Below the pieces are notes generated by a model. The model did not search any database and was not told the origin of the DNA. It saw only the letters and a program-made list of their open reading frames with translations. Below are positions 29,328 through 37,617 of a stretch of 64,000 nucleotides of DNA, piece after piece; position 1 is the first letter of the stretch; every line of letters begins with the position of its first letter. Position numbers and translations under genes: made by a program. Location of the stretch: contig MEED01000014.1 in NCBI GenBank assembly GCA_001724855.1, positions 1-64,000 of the forward strand. Reading direction: 5' to 3'. Origin of the DNA: Lautropia sp. SCN 69-89 (lineage in GTDB: Bacteria; Pseudomonadota; Gammaproteobacteria; Burkholderiales; Burkholderiaceae_E).

Positions 29328-30262
29328 AGGAGCTGCCCTTCCGATGGTGGCGGCGGCTCGGCGTCCGCGCCGAGCGAGACCTGCTGCATCAACCGCAGTT
29401 CCGCCGCGGTCGGGGTGACGCGCCGCTGTGAGTGCCGCGGCGCCTCATCGCCGGTGAACACTTTGCGCGGGAGTTCGCCGAACAGCGCCACCGCGGCGCG
29501 CACGCGCTGCCGAGCCGCTTCGTCGGCGCCCGGCAGCAAGTCGCGCCGGCTCAGCGGGAGCATCTCCTCGCGCAACAGGTTGCGCTCCCAGCGGATCGGC
29601 TCGAGGAACAACGCGCGCAGGCCGCGGCCGATGGCGCGGATCTCGGCCCTGCCCTCCTCGTCGCTCATGCGGTCCTTGAGGACGAGGGTCTTGACCATGC
29701 GCACGTGGTAGTCGAACTCGACGATCGCCTCGGCCGTGGCGTAGCCATACGGACTGCGAAACCCCAGCTCCACCGCGACCGGGCTGCGCGACGCGAGCAC
29801 CGACAGCGCAAGCCCTCGGCGGCGAAGCCGCTCGAACTCGGCCTCCCGCGCTTCGATGACCCGGCCCATCTGCGAGCGGATGCCGGACAGCGACTGGTAG
29901 ACGCGGATCAGGATCCAGTCGGCGTAGGGGTTGTCGTTCGCCGACAGGTACCAGATCGCTTTGAGCACCGCCGCGAAGCGCCGCCCGCCCGGAATGGCCG
30001 GTGCGTTGCTGGCCGGATCGGCGGCGCGGCCGGTGAACATGCGGTACGCGTCCTGCGTGTGCAGGGTCATCGCATCGGGTGTCTCGTCGACGAGCTGGCC
30101 CAGCGACGATCCTGCGGGCCGTGCTGGCGCCGCAGACGCGCAGATGGCTGGTGCGGGGTCGGGCACCGGACCGAGTGAGGACGGCGCGTCTTGTGCTGTC
30201 ATGGCGGACTCCGTGTTGACGTGTTCTGGCATCGACGGGGCGGGGGCGCGCGGTGTGCTCAT
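29324..30262 (-). CDS. TIGR03761/PFL_4669-family integrating conjugative element protein
   Basis: DAYRMFTGR...GRRFAAVLKAIWYLSANDNPYADWILIRVYQSL. Confidence 0.8.
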   Translation of the reverse strand: MSTPRAPAPSMPEHVNTESAMTAQDAPSSLGPVPDPAPAICASAAPARPAGSSLGQLVDETPDAMTLHTQDAYRMFTGRAADPASNAPAIPGGRRFAAVLKAIWYLSANDNPYADWILIRVYQSLSGIRSQMGRVIEAREAEFERLRRRGLALSVLASRSPVAVELGFRSPYGYATAEAIVEFDYHVRMVKTLVLKDRMSDEEGRAEIRAIGRGLRALFLEPIRWERNLLREEMLPLSRRDLLPGADEAARQRVRAAVALFGELPRKVFTGDEAPRHSQRRVTPTAAELRLMQQVSLGADAEPPPPSEGQLL

Positions 30263-31677
30263 GGTTGCCTGCCGGTGTTCATGCGCGTCTTGAGCTCGCC
30301 GAGCATCTGCCTGACCTTCTCGCGCTGTGCGCGAGCCCTGGCCTGGTACTCGGGCGTGGCGCGTTCGGCCGCGAGACGCCGTTCCTCGGCTTCGCGTTCG
30401 CGACGCAGAGCGGCCTCCTTCTGGCGCTGCGCACGCGCGGCCGCCACTCGGAGACCGAGCTCCGGTACGAAGCTGCCGGCGCCAGCGCGCGCGATGAGCC
30501 CGCGCAGGTACGCGACCGGACTGCTGCGCACGCCGCCCATCTGCAAGCGGCCGGCCAGTTCGTCGAGCAGGGCCTGGGCATGATCGCCGCAGGGGCGAAG
30601 CAGCACGCGTGCTGCCTGGCGCTCGTCCGGCAGCATTTGCTCGGGGAAGATCAACTCCCCACCACCATCCACGGCGGCCGGCGCAGGCGTCGGCGAGCCA
30701 GTATTCTGTGGTTGTAGTGATTCACCTGTACTGTGATTCATAAGAAGAGCGGCGCTTTCGGGTGAACCGTGTTCGCGGGTCGGGCCGAACTGTCGTGGCG
30801 GATTCGGCGTGGCAAGGCTGCGGGGTTGCCACACTCTTGAGTCGCTCTTTGGTGAATCGTTGGCTGCGTCAACGTCACGCTCTGGAACCGCGCCACGCAA
30901 GTCGGTGCCGCGTGCCGGCGGGACGTCTTCGGTCAGCAGTGTCAGCAGGCAGTCGAGCCTGATGCGCGCCACCAGGCTCGGCGGAATGCCGCGCAGGCAC
31001 TCCTCCCAGAGCCCGGCACGGACGAGGTCGCGCCGCGCCGTCTCCTGTTCGCGCCGCGTGAGACCCAGCTCCTCGAACCAGCGCGCGGCCGAGCTGACGA
31101 TCCACTGATCCAGACGACGTCGAACCTGCAGCCGCGTGAGGTGCAGCGCGCGCGACAGCATCAGCCCGCCGTGCACGCCACCCGCGACCTCGACGAGCGC
31201 CCGGTGGAAGGCCACCGACGGACCGAGCAGTTCCGCGAGCACGAGTCGGTCGCTCCAGTCGACCGCGTGCGGATGGCCGGCGATCCGATCGGCGAGCCGC
31301 GCGCCGAGCTCGTCCAGCCTCAACCTGAAATGCAGCCGGGCGGGAATGCCGATCCGCTGATCGTCCAGGAGCGCGAGATCGCGAAGCACCTCGCGCGCGC
31401 TGGCCTGTTCCTTCGGCGACAGTCCGGTCTCGATCGCCCACTGCTCCGTTGTCTTGTGGAACCAGCCGCCGTTCCGGGGGATGTCCCGACCGTGGCGCGT
31501 CCAGTAGATCGACTGCGACAGCAGGAGCGCCGCCTTGACGCTGGACGTGAGATCCACCAGCCGCCGATGGAAGGCGATGTGACGGCCCAGCAGCGGCCAG
31601 ATGACGGCGAGCGACGCCGCATGGTCGTCGCCAGCCGCCCGTGAGTCCTCGTGCTCCCGGCGCGCGTCTTCAGTCAC
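30259..31677 (-). CDS. STY4528-like ICE/pathogenicity-island replication protein with two internal module repeats
   Basis: Two copies of an FHRxLV...LxLSxxxxxT...QW...ETGLxxxEQxxAR..L module; ICE context. Confidence 0.6.
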   Translation of the reverse strand: MTEDARREHEDSRAAGDDHAASLAVIWPLLGRHIAFHRRLVDLTSSVKAALLLSQSIYWTRHGRDIPRNGGWFHKTTEQWAIETGLSPKEQASAREVLRDLALLDDQRIGIPARLHFRLRLDELGARLADRIAGHPHAVDWSDRLVLAELLGPSVAFHRALVEVAGGVHGGLMLSRALHLTRLQVRRRLDQWIVSSAARWFEELGLTRREQETARRDLVRAGLWEECLRGIPPSLVARIRLDCLLTLLTEDVPPARGTDLRGAVPERDVDAANDSPKSDSRVWQPRSLATPNPPRQFGPTREHGSPESAALLMNHSTGESLQPQNTGSPTPAPAAVDGGGELIFPEQMLPDERQAARVLLRPCGDHAQALLDELAGRLQMGGVRSSPVAYLRGLIARAGAGSFVPELGLRVAAARAQRQKEAALRREREAEERRLAAERATPEYQARARAQREKVRQMLGELKTRMNTGRQP

Positions 31678-31698
31678 GACGGCTGCCTCCTCGGGCGC

Positions 31699-32073
31699 TC
31701 ACCGGTCGACCGCCTCGGCATGGGCCTGTAACGCGCGCCAGACCGCATCCGCCCGAACTCGGAACCAGAGCTTGGCCGGCATGCCGACCCGCCGTTCTTC
31801 GAGCAGCCCCGAGCGACGCAACGCGCGCCGCGCGGTCTCCTGCTCCCAACGCGAGAGCCCGGTCTCCTGTGTCCACTGCTCCTGGGAGCGAAGAAACCAG
31901 CCGTCGGCAGCAGGCTCCAGCGCCTGGCTGATCCAGATCGCCTGCGAGAGCATCAATGCCGATGTGACGCCGCCGGTGATCGGCACCAGGCAGCGATGAA
32001 AGCTCACCGGAATGTCGAAGACCTCGAGCAACAACTGCGGCGTGATGCCGAGGCTCTCCATGCGTGCGTTCAT
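31699..32073 (-). CDS. Small protein carrying a single copy of the STY4528-like module
   Basis: IPVSFHRCLVPITGGVTSALMLSQAIWISQ...WFLRSQEQWTQETGLSRWEQETARRALRRSGLLEERRVGMPAKLWFRV. Confidence 0.65.
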   Translation of the reverse strand: MNARMESLGITPQLLLEVFDIPVSFHRCLVPITGGVTSALMLSQAIWISQALEPAADGWFLRSQEQWTQETGLSRWEQETARRALRRSGLLEERRVGMPAKLWFRVRADAVWRALQAHAEAVDR

Positions 32074-32612
32074 TCGTCGGCCTCGAATTCTCGGACGACC
32101 GCCTCCAGCACGGCGATCGCGATGTGCTGGAACTCCTGGTGCAGCCGGTAGTAGCGAACGCGGGGCGACGGATCGGCGATGGCCCGCCACGCCTGGTAGA
32201 TGCGCTCGCGCGTCGCGTAGTCGGGCAGCGGCACCCGACCGGCCGGACGCCGGGCTCCGAGGTCTCGGCGGCGCTTGAGCGTCAGCTTGCGGCGGAGCTT
32301 GAAGAGCGCGCTCATCAGGTGCGTGGACGCACCGTGGCGGATGAAGTACGTCTCCAGCGCCCTGGCCTCGTTGACCAGGGCCACCGCGCGCAGCCCGGCC
32401 CTGAGGGCCGCACCGTCGAAGGTGACGCCGATGGTCAGGCTGCGCATCGCGGCAAGGCGACTGAGGTCGACGGCCGAGAGCTGCCGAAGGTGGGCCAACT
32501 GCTCCATCTCGATGCCTGCCGCGTGGAGCTCGTCCTGCGCGGCGTCGGCCAAGCGCACCGTGACGTGGTTGAGGAGGACGAGCCGCACCTGGGCGTCTTG
32601 CAGCGGCAGCAT
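32070..32612 (-). CDS. DUF2857 domain-containing protein
   Basis: MLPLQDAQVRLVLLNHVTVRLADAAQDELHAAGIEMEQLAHLRQLSAVDLSRLA. Confidence 0.75.
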   Translation of the reverse strand: MLPLQDAQVRLVLLNHVTVRLADAAQDELHAAGIEMEQLAHLRQLSAVDLSRLAAMRSLTIGVTFDGAALRAGLRAVALVNEARALETYFIRHGASTHLMSALFKLRRKLTLKRRRDLGARRPAGRVPLPDYATRERIYQAWRAIADPSPRVRYYRLHQEFQHIAIAVLEAVVREFEADE

Positions 32613-33919
32613 CACGCTGCCTCCGAGGTAGAAGCCGCCTCGCCCGCGGTGCCCGGTTGCCGGCGAAGGCCACCCGATCGCCTGGCGCAAGCCAGCAGCT
32701 CCCAGAACGCCGTTGACGACGGGTCGTCGGGATCGACGAGCCATTGCAGGAACGCCGGCTCCGGCGCGTTCGACGACGCCGCTTTCGGCTCGAGCTGGCC
32801 GAGGAGCGCCGCGAGCAGGCACCAGGTGCGGTGGCGCGCAGGATCCTCCGCGTCGCCGTCGGTGAGGGTCGCGATGCGCAAGCCGGCGGGGGACTGCGGA
32901 TCCGGCTGAATCACGCCGGAGATGCCGACGGCGTCCGCAAAGCGCCTGGCACGCGTCAGCAGTTCGTCCACATCTGCGCCATCGGCGGAGGAGCGGGCCA
33001 CCGGCGTCGACGGGTCCGCCTGGGACTCGCGCTCGCCCTTCGACCTCAGTGCCAAACGTAGCGACTCGACGGGTTCGCCAAGGTGATGAGCCAGGCCGAC
33101 TTCGCAGGCCTCGCAGGTGGCGGCGACGCTGAACGTGCCGGTGTGCGGGTACTGCTGCGCGATGCGTCGAAAGACGGGTTCGAACACCTGCGCGTAGAGG
33201 TCGTCTTCGGAGATCGAGCTCCGCGTCTGGGCGTAGCGCTTCAGCGCATTCAGCCGCGGCTGCATCGTCTTGACGTCGAGGCCGGAGAGATCGGCCACTG
33301 CTTCGCCGAGGGTGCGCAATCGCTCGGTGGCGAAGAGATGAAGACCGAGCGTGGCGGTGTTCACGGCCAGACCCAATGCGTGGAGCGCATCCTCCAGCGG
33401 CCGCAGCGTCAAGGTGCGGCCCTGCTCCGCTTCCAGGCGGGACTTGAGCGCGACGATGCCGCACGCCTTGTCCCAGAAGGTCATCTCGCCGCGCTGTTCG
33501 TTCTCGATCAGGTGCGCGGTGAGGACGTGGCTCTCGGATCGCCACGGCCGAAACAGCACCACCAGCTTGCGGAAGCGCGGATCGCGCGTCTCGGCCCACA
33601 GTTGTCGCAAGGCCAGCAGCCGCGTGTTGCCGCCCGCCTCGACGATGAAGTGCGACTCGCCGGGACGGCGGGTCACGGTGAGCGGGCTTCTCAGGCCGCT
33701 GGTGCGGATCGACTCCTTGATGTCGTCGAACTTCGCGTTCGTCGCGCGCCGCGGGTTGTGCTCGTAGGGCTGGATCTCGTCGACCGCGAGCTCGATCTGC
33801 GATTCCGCTCGCGGGTCGACATGGCCGGCGAGATCGCGGGCGTTGTTACCCGGGTTTCCGACGCGCAACGACTCCGCCACCAGTCGCCGCCGCTCGTCGA
33901 CCGACACCTTGCCGCTCAT
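32612..33919 (-). CDS. parB: ParB-family protein (ICE type)
   Basis: LAVDEIQPYEHNPRRATNAKFDDIKESIRTSGLRSPLTVTRRPGE...GGNTRLLALRQL...LIENEQRGEMTFWDKA. Confidence 0.87.
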   Translation of the reverse strand: MSGKVSVDERRRLVAESLRVGNPGNNARDLAGHVDPRAESQIELAVDEIQPYEHNPRRATNAKFDDIKESIRTSGLRSPLTVTRRPGESHFIVEAGGNTRLLALRQLWAETRDPRFRKLVVLFRPWRSESHVLTAHLIENEQRGEMTFWDKACGIVALKSRLEAEQGRTLTLRPLEDALHALGLAVNTATLGLHLFATERLRTLGEAVADLSGLDVKTMQPRLNALKRYAQTRSSISEDDLYAQVFEPVFRRIAQQYPHTGTFSVAATCEACEVGLAHHLGEPVESLRLALRSKGERESQADPSTPVARSSADGADVDELLTRARRFADAVGISGVIQPDPQSPAGLRIATLTDGDAEDPARHRTWCLLAALLGQLEPKAASSNAPEPAFLQWLVDPDDPSSTAFWELLACARRSGGLRRQPGTAGEAASTSEAA

Positions 33920-34761
33920 GCCGATCGTTCCTCGGTAGCGGAGTCGCCGGCGTGAACGCCCTGGAGGCTGGGAATCAGTTCCCAGGCGAGCTGGTGCATC
34001 ACCGTGGACGCGCTCGGCATGACGCCGTCCCTCCGAGGCTCGTGCCGGTGCACCGGGATCCGCAGAGTGGCCGCCTCCTTGTAGGCCTTGGCGTGCGGCA
34101 CGACGGTGTCGAGCACCGACACCCTGCCCTTCAGGCGGATGAAGTCCTCGCGGATGCCGCTCGCGATGAGACGGGCGTCGGCCGTGCGGTCCTGCCGGTA
34201 GATCACTGCCTTCACCCGCCCGAGCGTGGCGCCCAGGGCGCTGCCCGGCTCCAGCCGATCCAGCAGCTCCATCGTGCCGTCCTTGAACTCCCGCGCGGAG
34301 AGAACTTCCGGCGTGATCGGCGAGACGAGGATGTCGGCAGCCATGAGGGCAGCGTCCTGCAGAGGGCCGATGGCGCCCTGCGTATCGATCAGGACGCAGT
34401 CATAGGCGTTCGCCACGACGGCAGCCTGCAGTGCGAAACGCAGCCGGAAGCCGCGGTCGATCCGGTTGAGCAGCCAGTTGGGGAGATGGCCTTCGGGGTC
34501 GTCCGACACGACGATGTCGAGGTTCGGAAAGACCGTGGCCGTGATGCACGCCGCGGTCACCTCGCCGCGCAGGATCACCTCCGTGAGGCCGGCTGCCGGC
34601 TGCGCTGCCGCCAGCGGGAAGTACTTCGACAGCGAGGGCTGGACGTCGGCGTCGACCAGAAGGACGCGCAGCCCCATGTCGGCCAGCAGGGCGCCGAGGT
34701 TGGCCGTGAGCGTCGTCTTGCCGACGCCGCCCTTGGTGCTGGTGATGGTGAACTTGATCAT
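33916..34761 (-). CDS. parA: ParA-family ATPase
   Basis: MIKFTITSTKGGVGKTTLTANLGALLADMGLRVLLVDADVQPSLSKY. Confidence 0.94.
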   Translation of the reverse strand: MIKFTITSTKGGVGKTTLTANLGALLADMGLRVLLVDADVQPSLSKYFPLAAAQPAAGLTEVILRGEVTAACITATVFPNLDIVVSDDPEGHLPNWLLNRIDRGFRLRFALQAAVVANAYDCVLIDTQGAIGPLQDAALMAADILVSPITPEVLSAREFKDGTMELLDRLEPGSALGATLGRVKAVIYRQDRTADARLIASGIREDFIRLKGRVSVLDTVVPHAKAYKEAATLRIPVHRHEPRRDGVMPSASTVMHQLAWELIPSLQGVHAGDSATEERSA

Positions 34762-34822
34762 CGATTCCGTGCCGATTCAGGTCGGTCTTCAGGCATACGG
34801 AATCGCGTCGAAAAGTGTCGGG

Positions 34823-35413
34823 CTACTCCTTCAGATAGTCGCCAAGCCCCTGATCTGCGAACACCCGACGGATGCGCTTGATCTCCTCGTACAGGGTGCC
34901 GCGGGGGATTCGGAGCCGCTCGGATGCCTCTTTGACCCTCAACCCCTCCTCGCCGAGCATCCGGCACAGCTGCCGCTGGACCGGCGTCAGCCGAGCCAGG
35001 GCGCGGCCGATGTCGATGCGCGCGTGGTGGCGATCGACGGCACCAGCCTCGTCCTGCGGGGCCGACTCCTCTTCGGCCAGCAGGTCGGCCAGCGTCAGGC
35101 CATCGTCCGAGCCGTCGAGCGCGACATCGAGCGACAGCGCCTCCTTCTCTCCGGCGCGCTTGTCGGCCTCCCGCTCGCGGATCAGATCCGTGAGCTTGTT
35201 GCGGATGACCTGCGCCATGTAGCCCACGGGAGGCGCATCGGGATCGGGTGCGAGCTTCCGTCGCACCACGATCCAGTGCGCCAGGCACTCCTGCATCAGA
35301 TCGTCGAACTCCTCCCGCTCGAGGCTTCGAGACCGCCTCCTGAACACACCCACCAGTTTCTTCGTAACCGCGATCTCCCATCGCTGGAGCCCTTCTCCCG
35401 CCTTGAGCACCAT
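34823..35413 (-). CDS. Sigma-70-like factor (region 2 and region 4-like HTH)
   Basis: EFDDLMQECLAHWIVVRRKLAP...VGYMAQVIRNKLTDLIRERE; LTPVQRQLCRMLGEEGLRVKEASERLRIPRGTLYEEIKRIRRVF. Confidence 0.65.
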   Translation of the reverse strand: MVLKAGEGLQRWEIAVTKKLVGVFRRRSRSLEREEFDDLMQECLAHWIVVRRKLAPDPDAPPVGYMAQVIRNKLTDLIREREADKRAGEKEALSLDVALDGSDDGLTLADLLAEEESAPQDEAGAVDRHHARIDIGRALARLTPVQRQLCRMLGEEGLRVKEASERLRIPRGTLYEEIKRIRRVFADQGLGDYLKE

Positions 35414-35739
35414 GGCTCTCCCCGTCCGTTGCGTGACGGGGAGGAGATCGAGCGGGGGTCAGCGGAAGAAAAAGAGCGACAGGCGACCTAATTCGTAGGG
35501 CCGACAACGGCAGTGGTGGTCGATGTGTCCCGACACTTCTGCGCCGGATTCCGTAACCGGAGATCGGGGCCTCGCGATAGATGGCGAATGCCGGCGATCC
35601 ATGGCGGAAGGCGCCAGGACGCCACGTCGGAGCCCCGAGGCTCGCGAGCCGCCGAGTCGGTGGCGGCGCGCGAGGTCGACGGTTCGGAGAGTCGGTCGAG
35701 GACGCTGCGGTGGCCCCTGGACCGGCGACGGAGGTGCGG

Positions 35740-36222
35740 ATGAAACGCGGGAATCAGTTCGTCAATGTGGCGCGGGCGGCCGGCACCGGGGGGGCGCAGG
35801 CGAGGCCTGCTGCACTCGACGGGGACGTCTCCGACGATCGTGATGCTGGGCGAGATGGCGACTCGGCCCTTCGCCAGACGGTGCGGGAGACGGAGCCGAC
35901 GGGCGCGTTCGACGCGCGCGCGATCCGGGATCTGTACAAGGCGGCGCCGACGGATCCCAAGGGATTGCGGCGCACGATCCGACGCAGCGAGCTACGTCAG
36001 GTCGTCCCGCTGGCGGACTCGACGATCTACGAGCTGGAGCGCCGCGGGGAATTCCCGCAGCGGTTCTATCTCACGGCGCGCTGCGTGGTGTGGGACCTGG
36101 CCGAGGTGATGGCCTGGCTGCAGAGCCGGCGGCAGGCTGGGAGCAACGGGGTGAAGAAGGCGCCGATGCCGGATGTACATCAGCGCAGGCACCGACGGGT
36201 CCGAGGAACCACTCCGTTGTGA
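35740..36222 (+). CDS. AlpA-family transcriptional regulator
   Basis: RTIRRSELRQVVPLADSTIYELERRGEFPQRFYLTARCVVWDLAEVMAWLQSRR. Confidence 0.83.
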   Translation: MKRGNQFVNVARAAGTGGAQARPAALDGDVSDDRDAGRDGDSALRQTVRETEPTGAFDARAIRDLYKAAPTDPKGLRRTIRRSELRQVVPLADSTIYELERRGEFPQRFYLTARCVVWDLAEVMAWLQSRRQAGSNGVKKAPMPDVHQRRHRRVRGTTPL

Positions 36223-36460
36223 CGATCGCTACGGTCGGACGGACGATCCACTTGCGTGCTGACCAAGCTAAGCGGTCGCCAATCCGCAAGTCCCATCAAG
36301 CGCAAGATTCAATCCGCTACAAGTACGAGAGGCGACGCCGACGAAGGCCGAAGAAGAACCGAAGTGCCAACCCCCTCACATCGCGGCTGGCTGCCGCATG
36401 CTGCACAGTCCCGATGGATACCTCACGAACGACCATCCCGCCGACGCTGCGGGTGCTGCG

Positions 36461-37438
36461 TCATCGTCGCGACTGCTTAACACCAAAGCGCGACAAGTAA
36501 CTGGAAAACCCAAGCGCTGCCCGCATGGACCGCAGCGTGTCCTGCATCTGCTCGCGCGCGGCTTTGGTGCCTCTCGAAAGCGCCCGCAACACTTGTCGAT
36601 TGGTTACTCGCGGCTCTCGGAAGGGAGTCAGGACGCTCACCAGCCCAGACATGAGCACATCACGCTCCTTGTCGCCAAATACCCCACTGCGTCGGACAGC
36701 GCGGGCGGCCGCAGTCAACGAAGCGACCTCAAGCCACATGGCGAAGACGTTGGCGTCGCGTATTGCATCCACGTGACGCCGGACCTCGTCCTCCGAGGCG
36801 TCGATGCTCAGTCGGTTCGCGTAAGTCATCGGCGTCCCATCGGCAGCCGGAAACTGCGCCAGCTTACTGAGCAACAGCTTGGGCGACTTAAAGACGGAGC
36901 GCTTTACCTCTCTATTGAACAGCTCCGCCAACTCCGTCATGTACTGGTGATTTGCGGCCACTTCGCTTCCACCCTGCCAGAAGTCCGCGCCGAGCGCCAA
37001 GGCATAGGCGCTGATTCCGAGATACGGGTAGCTGACCTCGGCCACCGAGGCATTCGCGGCCAACCCCAGCTTCCTTCGTTGAGCCGTCGGCAAGTGTGCC
37101 GCAAACGTGTTGAGGTGACGCTTGGCGACCTCGTCGACGTCGACGGTACGACTGAGCAAGAACGCTATCTCGAACAGCTCCGGTAGCTCCGACGTTAGGA
37201 CGATGCTCGCCTTTCTTGGGTCAACTCCGGCCGCGACGAACTGACCCGCGGCCACCATCGCCTTGTCCGCAAATGTGAGCGTGTCCACGGGCTGCGTTAC
37301 TAGCCCGACCACGTCGTCGACCACGAAGTAACATTGGTACTTCTGTTGCAGGCTCGGCCACTCGCGCATGGTGCTCGCATACACACCGAGAAACCGAGAG
37401 CCGAAAATGCAGTTATGTGCGCTGACGAGCGTCTTCAT
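36461..37438 (-). CDS. Tryptophanyl-tRNA synthetase paralog with degenerate HIGH-like and KMSKS motifs
   Basis: [38 protein letters not shown]...[26 protein letters not shown]; ...[45 protein letters not shown]: aligns by eye over full length with TrpRS. Confidence 0.75.
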   Translation of the reverse strand: [325 protein letters not shown]

Positions 37439-37617
37439 GGCTTCACTCGCGGCCCGTTGCGAAAGATCACAACTTCGTCAAGAGTTGGGCGGCTGATGTC
37501 CACGGGAAGGTTGACCTCGCTCGGCATTGTGACAACGGTAACTCTGCCGGGATCCCTCGGCGACTTATCAAGCCAAGCCTTTGTAAGAGGTTTGACAACC
37601 TGAGGCCTTTTCTTCAT
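37435..37617 (-). CDS. 60-aa peptide, candidate RiPP-like precursor
   Basis: MKKRPQVVKPLTKAWLDKSPRDPGRVTVVTMPSEVNLPVDISRPTLDEVVIFRNGPRVKP; 4-nt ATGA overlaps with genes on both sides. Confidence 0.6.
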   Translation of the reverse strand: MKKRPQVVKPLTKAWLDKSPRDPGRVTVVTMPSEVNLPVDISRPTLDEVVIFRNGPRVKP

